Part shown: piece by piece, positions 1-10,162 of the stretch
Layout of the letters: the number at the start of each line of letters is the position of its first letter
Numbering within the stretch: the stretch's first letter is position 1
NCBI GenBank assembly: GCA_944385405.1
Contig: CALWXB010000001.1
Span: 62,001-126,000 of the forward strand
Direction: 5' to 3'
Length of the DNA stretch: 64,000 nt
DNA from: an uncultured Oscillospiraceae bacterium
GTDB taxonomy: Bacteria > Bacillota > Clostridia > Oscillospirales > Oscillospiraceae
The notes under the pieces: generated by a model
Database searches by the model: none
Seen by the model: only the letters and a program-made list of their open reading frames with translations
What the model was told of the DNA's origin: nothing
Position numbers and translations under genes: made by a program

Positions 1-363
1 CTGGAAGTGGATGTTCAGGTCGTGGGAGAGCTGCTGGAGCTGACAGGTACCGCTGCGGACGCAGACGGTGCAGTTGGAGTTGTGCTGGGAGAGGATCAGC
101 CGCAGGTTCGTCTTGCGGGCCTGCCGGACGCGCGGAGAGTTGGTGTGCACCACCATGCCCTCCGCTGCAGCGGTGTTGCAGGCAGGCACCAACCGCTCCG
201 TTCCCTCCACCTCCACCACGCACATCCGGCAGGCGGCGATCTCGTTGATGTCCTTCAAAAAGCACAGGTGCGGGATGGGGATGCCGGCCTTTTCCGCCGC
301 CTCCAGCACGGTGGTGCCCCGGGAGACCCGCACGTCCCGCCCGTCGATGGTCAGTTTTACCAT
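1..363 (-). CDS. Iron-sulfur subunit, NuoG / [FeFe]-hydrogenase N-terminus (partial)
   Basis: The first 121 residues of a protein running off the left edge. It begins MVKLTIDGRDV and has a 2Fe-2S ferredoxin fold with Cys 34, 45, 48 and 61 (spacing C-x10-C-x2-C-x12-C), followed by a NuoG-type His-Cys cluster site (H-x3-C-x2-C-x5-C, in SQHNSNCTVC). This arrangement is known at the N-terminus of NADH-linked [FeFe] hydrogenases and of NuoG or formate dehydrogenase alpha subunits; the H-cluster domain that would decide is outside the window. Its ATG overlaps the stop of the upstream flavoprotein by 7 nt, so the two are translationally coupled and probably form one electron-transfer complex. Hydrogenase is the favoured reading, by context. 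Confidence 0.85.
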   Translation of the reverse strand, partial: MVKLTIDGRDVRVSRGTTVLEAAEKAGIPIPHLCFLKDINEIAACRMCVVEVEGTERLVPACNTAAAEGMVVHTNSPRVRQARKTNLRLILSQHNSNCTVCVRSGTCQLQQLSHDLNIHFQ

Positions 364-2195
364 GTCTCCACACGTCCTCCCTTGAAGATGCCGTAGCCGA
401 AATGGTCACAGCGCAGGCAGCGGCCCGCCTCCTGGGCGGCCTCCTGATCCGTCATGCCGCACTCGATGCACCGGAAGTCGTCCCGGCGCTCCACCGCCTC
501 CCGGCTGCCGCAGTCCACCCGGCCCCGGGAGTGCAGATCCGCGCACAGGGGGACCGGCACCTTCACCTCCGCCTTGATCTCATGATGGAAGCCCAGATAT
601 TCGTCGATGTTGGCCGCGGCAGCCTTGCCTGCGGCGATGGCCCGGATCACGGTAGCGGGACCGGTGACGCAGTCGCCGCCGGCAAACACGCCCTCCAGAT
701 CCGGCAGCCGGGTGCTGGCGTCGGCCAGCAACGTTCCGCCCCGCTGGATCTGGATGCCGCTTTGTTCGAAGCCGTGAGACTCAATGCCCTGCCCCACCGC
801 CACGATGATGACATCCGCGGGGATCCGCACCGGCGGCGCGTCGGCGTTGCCGGGCCGGGGCCGTCCCTGGCGGTCCGGCTCTCCGATGAGCTGGGGCTGG
901 GTCCACAGAGCGGCGGCGGAGCCATCCTCCCCCGCCTCGATGCGCACCGGTGCCTGGAGGGTCAGGATCTCCGCGCCCTCCGCCACAGCGCCCTCCACCT
1001 CCTCCCGCTGGGCGGTCATGTCCTCCCGGCGGCGGCGATAGACGCAGGTGACGCTGGCGGCCCCCAGGCGGATGGCGCTGCGGGTGACGTCCATGGCCAC
1101 GTTGCCGCCGCCGATGACCACCACCCGTTTTCCGGAAAAGTCCGGCAGGTCGTCGTCCCCGATGCGGCGCAGCAGCTCCACGGCAGAGATGACGCCGGGG
1201 AAATCCTCCCCGGGGATGCCCGCCTTCTTGTCGGTGTGGGCCCCGATGGAGAGATACAGGCAGTCGTGCTCCCGCTTGAGCTGGTCGAAGGTGATGTCCT
1301 TGCCCACGTCCACCCCGGTATGCACCCGGATGCCCACGGAGAGCACCGAGGCGATCTCCTGGTCCAGCAGCTGCCGGGGCAGGCGATAGCTGGGGATGCC
1401 GTAGCGCATCATGCCGCCCAGCTGACGCTGCTTTTCATACACCGTCACCCGGTGGCCCATGAGAGCCAGGTAGTAGGCGGCTGAAAGGCCCCCCGGGCCG
1501 CCGCCGATGATGGCCACGGACCGGCCTGTGGCCGGTGCCTTCCGGGGCTGGGGCACCTCGCCGGCGTGGTCCGCAGCGTACCGCTTGAGGCCCCGGATGT
1601 TCACCGCGTCGTCCACCATGTTCCGGCGGCAGCGGGCCTCGCAGGGATGGTCGCAGATGTAGGCGCAGGCCGTGGGGAAGGGATTGTCCTTGCGGATGAG
1701 CCGCACCGCATCGGCGCAGCGCCCCTCCCGCACCAGGGCGATGTAGCCGGGGATATCCACCCCCGCCGGGCACAGCGCCACACAGGGCACCGGGTTTTTC
1801 AGGCTCCCCAGGCACCGGTGGTGGAGGATGTGCTCTTCATAGTCGTCCCGGAAGCCCCGCAGGCCCATCAGCACCAGATTGGCCGCGTCGGTGCCGATGG
1901 CGCAGTCGGCGGTGTCGGCAATGACCTGGGCGGTGGACTCGATGCGCCGGAGGATGCTCACCGGCGGCTCTCCGTCCAGCACCTCCCGGATCATGTTGGA
2001 AAGCTGGGTGAGGCCGATGCGGCAGGGCACGCACTTGCCGCAGGTCTGGGCCTGGCACAGGTTCAGAAAATTCAGCGCCATGTCCACCGGGCAAAGCCCC
2101 GGCGGGCTGGACGCGATGCGCCGCTCCATATTGCGGTAGATCTGTTCCACCACGGCCTGTGCCTGGCCGGGGGTCTTGACCTCCAGTCTGCTCAT
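357..2195 (-). CDS. NuoF-type 4Fe-4S / glutamate synthase small subunit-like FAD-NAD(P) oxidoreductase
   Basis: 612 aa. Residues about 45-95 carry the NuoF C-terminal iron-sulfur module (CQAQTCGKCVPC, then a later Cys). Residues about 135-200 carry the Cys-rich GltD/DPD-type double 4Fe-4S region (CVALCPAGVDIPGYI, then CAYICDHPCEARC). Next come an FAD dinucleotide fold (IIGGGPGGLSAAYY) and an NAD(P) fold (VVVIGGGNVAMDV), and a C-terminal CIECG...CLRCD cluster motif. It presumably passes electrons between NAD(P)H and the iron-sulfur/hydrogenase subunit encoded immediately downstream, possibly with ferredoxin. The start is set by GGGAGGAA about 8 nt upstream of ATG at 2195. Which pyridine nucleotide is used and whether it bifurcates electrons cannot be read from sequence alone. 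Confidence 0.88.
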   Translation of the reverse strand: MSRLEVKTPGQAQAVVEQIYRNMERRIASSPPGLCPVDMALNFLNLCQAQTCGKCVPCRIGLTQLSNMIREVLDGEPPVSILRRIESTAQVIADTADCAIGTDAANLVLMGLRGFRDDYEEHILHHRCLGSLKNPVPCVALCPAGVDIPGYIALVREGRCADAVRLIRKDNPFPTACAYICDHPCEARCRRNMVDDAVNIRGLKRYAADHAGEVPQPRKAPATGRSVAIIGGGPGGLSAAYYLALMGHRVTVYEKQRQLGGMMRYGIPSYRLPRQLLDQEIASVLSVGIRVHTGVDVGKDITFDQLKREHDCLYLSIGAHTDKKAGIPGEDFPGVISAVELLRRIGDDDLPDFSGKRVVVIGGGNVAMDVTRSAIRLGAASVTCVYRRRREDMTAQREEVEGAVAEGAEILTLQAPVRIEAGEDGSAAALWTQPQLIGEPDRQGRPRPGNADAPPVRIPADVIIVAVGQGIESHGFEQSGIQIQRGGTLLADASTRLPDLEGVFAGGDCVTGPATVIRAIAAGKAAAANIDEYLGFHHEIKAEVKVPVPLCADLHSRGRVDCGSREAVERRDDFRCIECGMTDQEAAQEAGRCLRCDHFGYGIFKGGRVETW

Positions 2196-2245
2196 AGGGG
2201 ATAGTTCCTCCCTTCACGCTCCGCCCCTTTGGCGGAGGCCGCGGT

Positions 2246-3121
2246 TCACTCCAGAATGGTCACGGTGTAGGCCAGGGTCCGCGCCTCGCCCGGCTCCAGC
2301 ACGATGCAGCCGGGCTTATCCCGGAACTTCCCGCTCTCGTCGGCGTAGGCGGCGCAGCCGTGCCACGGCTCGATGCAAAGATACGGCGCGTGGGCGCCGG
2401 GCTTGGTCCAGAAGGCGATCATGGGGAAATCGGCAAAGTCCATCCGGACCCCCTGCCCCGCTCCGTTCACCAGCCGCACGCCGTGGGAGCGCAGGCCCTG
2501 GAAGATCAGGGTGTCCATCCGGTCGAAATACCCGTAGTCCAAGGGGATGGCGTCCCCGCGGAGGGCATAGCCCGGCTCCCCCAGCAAACAGCCGTCCGGC
2601 CCGGGCAGGACGGCGTCCGCCGTCTCCGGTTCATCAAAGATCAGCCGGTAATCGGCAAATGCCTCCTCCGGCGACACGGGGCAGATGAAGGCGGTGTGGG
2701 CGCCGATGCAAAACGGCATAGGCCGCTCTCCGGTGTTGGTGACGGTGAAGGACGTGACAAAGCCCGTCTCCGTCAGCTGATGGCGCACCTGCAGCAAAAA
2801 CGGGAAGGGATACTGCTCCAGCGTCTCCGCGTCCTCCCGCAGGGCCAGCACCACGAAGTCCTCCCCCTGCTCCGCCACGGCAAATTCCTTCCGCCGTGCA
2901 AAGCCATGGCGGCCCATGCGGCACACGGTGCCGTCGATGTCCACCTGGCCGTCCTTCAGTCCCCCCACGATGGGAAAGAGATTGGGATTGCGGCCGGACC
3001 ACACTGCCGGATCCCCCTGCCAGATCCGCTGCCGCCCCTGCCGGTCCCGCAGGGATGCCAGCTCACCGCCCATGGTCTCCGCTGCGGCGGTATACACGCC
3101 GTTTTTCAGTTGGATCTCCAT
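2246..3121 (-). CDS. Aldose 1-epimerase family protein
   Basis: 291 aa, cytosolic, no signal peptide. It matches the galactose mutarotase superfamily: an N-terminal beta-sandwich (LKNGVYTAAAETMGGELASL), the conserved HGFARRKEF region, the HTAF histidine and the late Glu motif LCIEPWHG. The family interconverts alpha and beta anomers of aldoses or acts on hexose-6-phosphates. The start at 3121 is supported by GGGAGGAACG about 8 nt upstream. It is separated from the downstream flavoprotein by 50 nt holding a GC-rich 7-bp hairpin without a T-run, so it could be read into the hydrogenase-like operon. Substrate is unknown. Confidence 0.85.
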   Translation of the reverse strand: MEIQLKNGVYTAAAETMGGELASLRDRQGRQRIWQGDPAVWSGRNPNLFPIVGGLKDGQVDIDGTVCRMGRHGFARRKEFAVAEQGEDFVVLALREDAETLEQYPFPFLLQVRHQLTETGFVTSFTVTNTGERPMPFCIGAHTAFICPVSPEEAFADYRLIFDEPETADAVLPGPDGCLLGEPGYALRGDAIPLDYGYFDRMDTLIFQGLRSHGVRLVNGAGQGVRMDFADFPMIAFWTKPGAHAPYLCIEPWHGCAAYADESGKFRDKPGCIVLEPGEARTLAYTVTILE

Positions 3122-3256
3122 ATACGCGTTCCTCCCTTATTTCATGCGCTGTTACCTGCATGATAGCACAGCAGCAGCGGACTTTGAACCCCGGATGGTC
3201 AAAAAAGCAGACCCCGGGGTGTGGAAATCCCGGAGCCGCCGCTGGGCAGTTTCCAC

Positions 3257-3288
3257 AAAAAAACGCGCCGCCCTTTCGGGCGGCGCGT
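3257..3288 (-). terminator. Intrinsic terminator of the leu operon
   Basis: A perfect 10-bp GC stem (CGCGCCGCCC / GGGCGGCGCG, 3264-3287) followed on the minus strand by a run of seven T residues. It lies 16 nt beyond the leuB stop, so it ends leuA-C-D-B transcription. Confidence 0.9.
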
Positions 3289-3303
3289 GAGCGGGAATGG
3301 TTT

Positions 3304-4370
3304 TCAGATGCGGCTGCGGATCTGGCAGCCCATCTCCCGGCAGCCGATGGCCGTGCCGCCGCCCAGGAGGATGTCCCCGCAGCGGCAGCCCGCCTTCAGC
3401 GCGGCGTCCACAGCGGCCTCCACGGCGTCGGCCTCCGCCGCCATGTCGAAGCTGTAGCGCAGCATCATGGCCGCGGCCAGGATGGTGCCGATGGGATTGG
3501 CCTTGTCCTGCCCGGCGATGTCCGGGGCGGAGCCGTGAATGGGCTCATAGAGGCCCCGGGTGCCCTGGCCCATGCTGGAGGAGGGGATCATGCCGATGGA
3601 GCCGGTGATCTGGCTGGCCTCGTCGGAGAGGATGTCGCCGAAGAGGTTCTCCGTGACGATGACGTCGAACTGGCTGGGGTCCCGGACGATCTGCATGGCC
3701 GCGTTGTCCACGTACATGTGCAGCAGCTCCACATCCGGATACTCCGCCGCCACCTCTGTCACCACCCGGCGCCACAGCCGGGAGGTGTCCAGCACGTTGG
3801 CCTTGTCCACGGAGGTCACCCGGCGGCGCCGCTTGCGGGCCATCTGGAAGGCCACATGGGCCACCCGGCGGATCTCATGCTCGGAATAGGACATGATGTC
3901 CGTAGCCTTCTGCTCCCCGTCCACCGTGGCGGTGGAGTGGTCGCCGAAGTACACGCCGCCGATGAGCTCCCGCACCACAACGAAGTCGATGCCCCGGGCG
4001 GCGATGTCCGTGCGCAGGGGGCAGGCGGCGGAAAGATCGGCAAACATCCGGGCGGGCCGGACGTTGGTGTAGAGGCCCATGGCGCTGCGCAGCTGCAGAA
4101 GGCCCCGCTCCGGCCGGTTGGCCGGGGGCTGGGCGTCCCACTTGGGGCCGCCCACGGCACCCAGCAGCACGCTGTCGGACTCCAGGCAGGTCTTTAAGCT
4201 GGACTCCGGCAGGGGCACACCGAAGGCATCGATGGCGTTGCCGCCCATGGGGGCCTCCCGGTAGGTGAAGGTATGGCCGAACTTGGCGGCCACGGCGTCC
4301 AGGACGCCGATGGCCTCTCCCACAATCTCCGGGCCGATGCCGTCGCCCCGGATCACGGCGATGGTCTTGT

Positions 4371-4374
<4 letters not shown>
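3304..4374 (-). CDS. leuB: 3-isopropylmalate dehydrogenase
   Basis: 356 aa, full length. It oxidatively decarboxylates 3-isopropylmalate with NAD to 2-oxoisocaproate, the third step of leucine synthesis. Visible family features are the N-terminal GDGIGPEIV, the VGGPKWD loop, the [10 protein letters not shown] substrate-binding segment, the SVDKANVL and DNAAMQ catalytic regions and the GSAPDIAG nucleotide-binding motif near the C-terminus. The ATG overlaps the leuD stop by 4 nt (ATGA). It is the last gene of the operon, followed by a strong terminator. Expression should follow the T-box ahead of leuA. Confidence 0.96.
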
Positions 4375-4864
<490 letters not shown>

Positions 4865-4868
<4 letters not shown>

Positions 4869-6133
4869 TTGCTCATAACCTCCTCGGGATGGCAGATATG
4901 GCCGGCCACGCCGGAGGCGGCGGCAACGGCGGGAGAGGCCAGATAGACCTCGCTTTCCACGTGGCCCATGCGGCCCACGAAGTTGCGGTTGGTGGTGGAG
5001 ACGCAGCGCTCACCGGCAGCCATGCAGCCCATGTGGCCGCCGAGGCAGGGACCGCAGGTGGGGGTGGAGACGATGCAGCCGGCGTCCAGGAAGATATCCG
5101 TATAGCCCAGATGCATGCACTGGCGGTAGACGTCCTGGGTGGCGGGGATCACGATGCCCCGGACGCCGTCGGCCAGATGGCGGCCCTTCAGGATCTCTGC
5201 AGCCGCGGCCATATCCGGGAGCTGGCCGTTGGTGCAGGAGCCGATGACGATCTGGTCGATGGCAATGTCCGCCCCCTCCCGGGCGCTGTGGGCGTTCTCC
5301 GGCAGGTGGGGCCAGGCCACGGTGCAGTCCACCTGGGAGAGGTCGATCTCCACGGTGCGCTCGTACTCGGCGTCGGCGTCAGCCTCGAAGGCGGTCCAGG
5401 GGCGGTCCACCCGGCCCTCCACATAGGCCCGGGTGATGTCATCCACCGGGAAGATGCCGTTCTTGGCGCCGGCCTCGATGGCCATGTTGCAGATGGTGAG
5501 CCGGTCGTAGATGGAAAGCTCGGCAACGCCGGGACCGGTGAACTCCAGGGACTGATACCGGGCGCCGTCCACGCCGATCATGCCGATGAGGGTGAGGATC
5601 ACATCCTTGCCGGAGACATAGGGCCGCAGCTTGCCGGTGAGGTGCACCCGGATGGCGGAGGGCACCTTGAACCACGTCTCGCCGGCGGCCATGGCCGCGC
5701 CCATGTCGGTGGAGCCCACGCCGGTGGAGAAGGCCCCCAGGGCGCCGTAGGTACAGGTGTGGGAGTCAGCGCCGATGACGGCCTCACCGGGGGCCACCAG
5801 GCCCTGCTCAGGCAGCAGGGCGTGCTCGATGCCCACGGCACCGGTGTCGTAGAAGTGGTCGATGTCGAAGCGCTTGGCAAAGGTCCGGCACTGCTTGCAT
5901 TGGGTGGCGGCCTTGATGTCCTTGTTGGGGGTGAAGTGGTCCATCACCAGGGTGATGCGGCTTTTGTCGAACACGGTACCGAAGCCCGCCGCCTCAAATT
6001 CGTTGATGGCCACCGGGGTGGTGATGTCGTTGCCCAGCACCAGATCCAGCTTGGCCTGGATCAGCTGTCCGGCACGGACGCTGTCCAGCCCCGCGTGGCT
6101 GGCCAGGATCTTCTGCGTCATGGTCATTCCCAT
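4865..6133 (-). CDS. leuC: 3-isopropylmalate dehydratase large subunit
   Basis: 422 aa, aconitase family. The cluster-binding cysteines are visible in GSCTNG (about residue 300) and [13 protein letters not shown] (about 360), and the substrate region in [15 protein letters not shown]. The length matches the short LeuC type that partners a separate 165-aa LeuD. ATG at 6133 follows AAAAGGAGAG; a second in-frame ATG six bases later (MTMTQK) is also usable. It lies 16 nt downstream of leuA. Confidence 0.96.
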
Positions 6134-6149
6134 TGTATCTCTCTCCTTT

Positions 6150-7664
6150 TCAGTTGGCGGCTTCCATCATCTTGTTGATGCCGTTGACATAGGCACGGAT
6201 GGAGGACTCGATGATGTCGGTGGAAAGGCCGGTGCCGGTGTAGGTCTCGCCGTCCTTGGCCTCCAGCTTCACCACGGCTTCGCCCACGGCGTCCTCGCCG
6301 TCGGTGACGGCGTTGAGGCTGAAGCTCTCCAGCCGGACATCCTCCAGGCCCAGCATCTGATTGATGGCCTGGAAGGAGGCGTCCAGGGGGCCGGAGCCGA
6401 TGGCCACGTTCTCCAGGACCTCGTCGCCCCGCTGGAGCTTGATGTAGGAGGTGTTGGGCACGCCGTGGCCGGTGTTCACCACGTGGCCCAGCAGCTTGCA
6501 GCTGCCGATGAAGGCATTGCGGCGGTGGAGCACCAGGGCCTCGATGTCGCTGCCGGTGATGTTCTTCTTCTTGTCCGCCAGGTCCTTGAACCGGGTGAAC
6601 ACCGCCTCCAGGGCCTCGTCGTCCAGCTCGTAGCCCATGGAGATGAGCTTCTCCCGCAGGGCGTGCTTGCCGGAGTGCTTGCCCAGGACCATGGTGTTCT
6701 GGGGAATGCCCACGTCGGTGGAGCTCATGATCTCGTAGGTCTGGGCGTTGGAAATGACGCCGTGCTGGTGGATGCCGGACTCATGGGCAAAGGCGTTGGC
6801 GCCCACGATGGCCTTGCTGGGCGGGATGGGCACGCCGGTGATGTTGCTCAGGAGCTTGCTGGAGCGGTAGATCTGCCGGGTATTGATGCCGGTCTCGGCG
6901 TCGTAGAAGTCCCGGCGGGTGTGGATGGCCATGACGATCTCCTCCAGGCTGGCGTTGCCCGCCCGCTCACCGATGCCGTTGACGGTGCACTCCACCTGGG
7001 TGGCGCCGGCCTTGATGCAGGCCAGGGTGTTGGCCACGGCCATGCCCAGGTCGTCGTGGCAATGGACGGAGATGTCGGTGTTCTCGATGCCTGCGACATG
7101 CTCTTTGAGATAGGTGATGAGGTCTGCCATCTCCTGGGGCGTGGAGTAGCCCACAGTGTCGGGGACGTTCAGCGTGGTGGCGCCGGCGGCCACGGCGTTG
7201 GTGTAGCACTGGGCCAGGAAGGCATGGTCGGACCGGGAGGCGTCCTCGGCGGAGAACTCGATGTCCTCGCAGAAGCTCTTGGCGTAGGCCACCATCTCGC
7301 TGATGCGCTGGAGCACCTGTTCCCGGGTCATCTTCAGCTTATATTCCATGTGGATGTCGCTGGTGGCCAGGAATACGTGGATGCGGGGGTGCTTGGCCTC
7401 CTTCACCGCGTCCCAGGCAGCGTCGATGTCGCCCTTGGTGCAGCGGGCCAGGCTGGCCACGGTGCAGTTGGTAACGGCGGCGGCAATGGTCTTGACGCTC
7501 TTGTGGTCCATGGGAGATGCAATGGCGAAGCCCGCCTCGATGACGTCCACGCCCAGCGCCTCCAGCTGCCGGGCCATTTCGATCTTCTCGGACAGGTTCA
7601 TGCTGCAGCCGGGAGACTGCTCGCCGTCCCGCAGCGTGGTGTCAAAAATTCGGATGCGCTTCAT
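6150..7664 (-). CDS. leuA: 2-isopropylmalate synthase
   Basis: 504 aa. It condenses acetyl-CoA with 2-oxoisovalerate, the first committed and feedback-inhibited step of leucine synthesis. The N-terminus has the HMGL-like [12 protein letters not shown] signature. Metal-binding HxH follows ([10 protein letters not shown]), then [13 protein letters not shown], and the C-terminal 120 residues form the LeuA regulatory domain, so allosteric control by leucine is expected. GCAGGAGGTAAAGAACC immediately precedes the ATG. A T-box leader lies directly upstream. Confidence 0.97.
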   Translation of the reverse strand: MKRIRIFDTTLRDGEQSPGCSMNLSEKIEMARQLEALGVDVIEAGFAIASPMDHKSVKTIAAAVTNCTVASLARCTKGDIDAAWDAVKEAKHPRIHVFLATSDIHMEYKLKMTREQVLQRISEMVAYAKSFCEDIEFSAEDASRSDHAFLAQCYTNAVAAGATTLNVPDTVGYSTPQEMADLITYLKEHVAGIENTDISVHCHDDLGMAVANTLACIKAGATQVECTVNGIGERAGNASLEEIVMAIHTRRDFYDAETGINTRQIYRSSKLLSNITGVPIPPSKAIVGANAFAHESGIHQHGVISNAQTYEIMSSTDVGIPQNTMVLGKHSGKHALREKLISMGYELDDEALEAVFTRFKDLADKKKNITGSDIEALVLHRRNAFIGSCKLLGHVVNTGHGVPNTSYIKLQRGDEVLENVAIGSGPLDASFQAINQMLGLEDVRLESFSLNAVTDGEDAVGEAVVKLEAKDGETYTGTGLSTDIIESSIRAYVNGINKMMEAAN

Positions 7665-7699
7665 GGTTCTTTACCTCCTGCAAATCGTCAATTTCCGTT

Positions 7700-8027
7700 C
7701 CGGGCAACAAAAAAAGCTCCCGTCTCTTCCTTCTTTTGAAGAGACGAAAGCTGTGCTTCCGCGGTACCACTCTCATTGGCAGAAATCTGCCCGCTTCCGG
7801 CATCGGTCCGGCGCCGCCGGACGAATCCCGCCTCTTTGGTAACGGTGAGGAAACCCGTTTCCGCCTAAACATGTGTCTCAGCGGAAATACTCGAGGGCCA
7901 GTGACGTCTTTCCGCTGTGCATTGCCTCGCAGCGCCCGGCAACTCTCTGAAGCGTCCCAGAAAGACTTTCTCCCTGTCATCGTATCTGAATTTTTTGTTG
8001 TTGCTTTATAAAATACAGGACGCCGTG
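7700..8027 (-). promoter_or_regulatory. T-box leader (leucine) of the leu operon
   Basis: Minus-strand leader between the leu promoter and leuA. It contains the T-box core GAGTGGTACCGCG (complement of 7760-7773), the AGAGAG bulge region with a GTTGCC/GGCAAT apical stem, and a terminator hairpin (AGCTTTCGTCTCTTC paired with GAAGAGACGGGAGCT) ending in seven T residues at about 7709-7716. A CTC codon at 7893-7895 lies on the 3' side of stem I and is my candidate specifier, which would mean uncharged tRNA-Leu triggers read-through. Specifier placement is by eye; the T-box itself is clear. Confidence 0.9.
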
Positions 8028-8038
8028 CCGTTTGTCAA
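8016..8038 (-). promoter_or_regulatory. Promoter of the leu operon
   Basis: TTGACA, 17-nt spacer, TATTTT on the minus strand, directly ahead of the T-box leader. Confidence 0.75.
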
Positions 8039-8051
8039 GCGGGAATTTTCC

Positions 8052-8079
8052 GCGGGACAGGTCCCGGGACCTGTCCCGC
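8052..8079. repeat. 28-nt perfect palindrome downstream of ppk
   Basis: GCGGGACAGGTCCC followed by its exact complement, between the ppk stop and the leu promoter. A CTTCTTTTT tract follows on the plus side only. It may end ppk transcription or block read-through toward the leu promoter; with no T-run on the minus side it is a weak intrinsic terminator for ppk. Confidence 0.5.
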
Positions 8080-8089
8080 TTCTTTTTGC

Positions 8090-10162
8090 TCATGGCTTCG
8101 GCCGCAGCAGACGCCTCAGCCAGCTGTCCCTGGAAGGCATCCGGGTAGGCGCCAGCCGGATGGGATGCTCCAGATAGTACGCCTGCACCGAAGCCTGTCC
8201 GCTGCCCGGGGCGGTGTAGCTGCCGTCCGGCAGCAGACGCCGGGCCTGGGCATCATCTGCCAGGATCCGCTCCAGATAGCCGCACAGGAAGGCCTTGAGC
8301 TCCTGGCTCTCCACCGGGCAGGCCGTCTCCACCCGGCGTTCCTGATTGCGGGTCATGATATCCGCCGAGGAGAGATAGACCTGGCGCAGCTCTCCCTGGC
8401 CGAAGCAGTAGATCCGGGAATGCTCCAGGAACCGCCCCACGATGCTGGTGACGGTGATGTTGTCCGTCTTTCCCGGGATCCCCGGCACCAGGCAGCAGAT
8501 GCCCCGGACGATGAGATCCACCCGGACCCCGGCCTGGGAGGCCTGGGCCAGCTTGTCGATGAGCTCCCGCTCCGTCACGGCGTTTGTCTTGAGGATGATG
8601 CGGCCCCGGGGCCCCCGGGCGATCTCCCCGTCGATGAGCCGCAGCAGCGTGGACTTCAGAGAGACCGGGGCCACCAGGAGTTTTTGATAGCTGCCCTGCA
8701 GATCCCCCACCAGCAGATTGCGGAAAAACGCCGCCGCGTCCTCCCCCAGGGTCTTGTCCGCGCTCATGAGACAAAAGTCGGTATACCGCCCCGCCGTGCG
8801 CTCATTGTAATTGCCGGTGCCCACCTGGGTGATGTACGAAAAGCCGCTGTGCTCCTGCCGGGTCACCACACACAGCTTGGCGTGGCATTTATACTCCGGG
8901 GGACCGTACAGGATGCGGCACCCCGCCTCCTCCAGCTCCCCGGCCCAGGTGATGTTGCGCTGCTCGTCGAACCGGGCCCGCAGCTCCACCAGCACTGTCA
9001 CGGCTTTCCCGTTCTCCGCCGCCGCGCACAGATGCTTGATGACGGCGGATTTCTCCGCCAGGCGATAGACCGTCATCTGGATGGAGACCACTTTTGGATC
9101 CGCCGCGGCCTCCTTCAAAAGCGTCAGAAAGGGGTCCATGCTGTGGTAGGGGTAAAACAGCAGCACGTCCCGCTGGCGGATCTGCCGCCACATGGGCACA
9201 TCCCGCCGCAGATACTCCGGCCAGGCCGGGCTGTGCGGCGGATAGCACAGTGCCGGATCTGCCGGAAGTGTATGGAGATATCCCAGATCCAAGGGACAGT
9301 CCGACACAAAGCTCTGGGCCTGCTTGAGCCGCAGCCGCTCCAGCAGCGCCGTCCGCAGCCCCGGCGCCCGGCCCTGGAGCTCCAGCCGCACCGGGGCCAG
9401 CCGCTCCCGCTTGCGCAGGAGCCGCCGCATGCCGGTGCGCTGATCCTCCCGGTCAAAGTGACCGTCATAAAGGATGTCGGCGCTGCGGGTGACCCGTACC
9501 GCCGCCCGCTCCTCCACCGTGTAGAGCTTGAAGATCCGCTCCAGCTTGTGCAGCAGGATGGTCTCCGTCCGCACAAAGGTCCCGGTCCCCGGCAGCAGCA
9601 CCACCGGCGGGATTCCTTCCGGCACGCCCACCACGCCCAGCAGGCGGTGCTTGCCGTCCCGCAGCAGCGCCGCAGCATACAGGGCCTTGTTTTTTAGATG
9701 GGGAAAGGGGTGGCTGGCGTCAATGATCTGGGGGATCAGTACCGGCCGGATGTTCTCCCGGTAGTACCGGCGGACAAATGCCCGCTCCTCTCCCCGCAGC
9801 TCCCCATAGGGCACGTCCCGCAGTCCATAGGACGCCAGCTCGCCGGACAGCTGGGCATACACCTTGTCGCGGCGGCGCATCAGCGCCTCCGTCTCCCGGA
9901 AGATGGCTGCCAGCTGCTGATCCGGCGTGCGGCCGCCCTTGTTGTCCCGGCTCTCCGGGTCTGTCAATCGGAGGTCGCACAGGCCCCCCACCCGCACCAT
10001 GAAAAATTCATCCAGATTGCTGGAGAAGATGGCCAGGAACCGGGCCCGCTCCACTGGCGGCACCGACGGCGCCTCCGCCTCTTCCAGCACCCGCCGGTCG
10101 AACTGCAGCCAGCTCAGCTCCCGGTCCTGGGTATAGCTCAGATCCCAAGCAGGCGATGACAC
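8090..10162 (-). CDS. ppk1: Polyphosphate kinase 1
   Basis: 690 aa from a GTG start at 10162, which is preceded by AGGGAGGGAT at good spacing; an ATG 51 nt further upstream has no such site. It transfers the terminal phosphate of ATP to polyphosphate. Recognisable are the N-terminal RELSWLQFDRRVLEEA, SSNLDEFFMVRVGG, YHSMDPF, the catalytic-His region PPEYKCHAKLCVV and the second phospholipase-D-like block near RIYCFGQGE. It overlaps the stop of ppx by 25 nt, so synthesis and degradation of polyphosphate are encoded by one transcript. Confidence 0.95.
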   Translation of the reverse strand: MSSPAWDLSYTQDRELSWLQFDRRVLEEAEAPSVPPVERARFLAIFSSNLDEFFMVRVGGLCDLRLTDPESRDNKGGRTPDQQLAAIFRETEALMRRRDKVYAQLSGELASYGLRDVPYGELRGEERAFVRRYYRENIRPVLIPQIIDASHPFPHLKNKALYAAALLRDGKHRLLGVVGVPEGIPPVVLLPGTGTFVRTETILLHKLERIFKLYTVEERAAVRVTRSADILYDGHFDREDQRTGMRRLLRKRERLAPVRLELQGRAPGLRTALLERLRLKQAQSFVSDCPLDLGYLHTLPADPALCYPPHSPAWPEYLRRDVPMWRQIRQRDVLLFYPYHSMDPFLTLLKEAAADPKVVSIQMTVYRLAEKSAVIKHLCAAAENGKAVTVLVELRARFDEQRNITWAGELEEAGCRILYGPPEYKCHAKLCVVTRQEHSGFSYITQVGTGNYNERTAGRYTDFCLMSADKTLGEDAAAFFRNLLVGDLQGSYQKLLVAPVSLKSTLLRLIDGEIARGPRGRIILKTNAVTERELIDKLAQASQAGVRVDLIVRGICCLVPGIPGKTDNITVTSIVGRFLEHSRIYCFGQGELRQVYLSSADIMTRNQERRVETACPVESQELKAFLCGYLERILADDAQARRLLPDGSYTAPGSGQASVQAYYLEHPIRLAPTRMPSRDSWLRRLLRPKP

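Noticed and set aside
2219..2238. Hairpin CTCCGCC/GGCGGAG between the epimerase and flavoprotein genes as a terminator
   Set aside because: Only 7 bp and no T-tract on the minus strand; read-through is likely.
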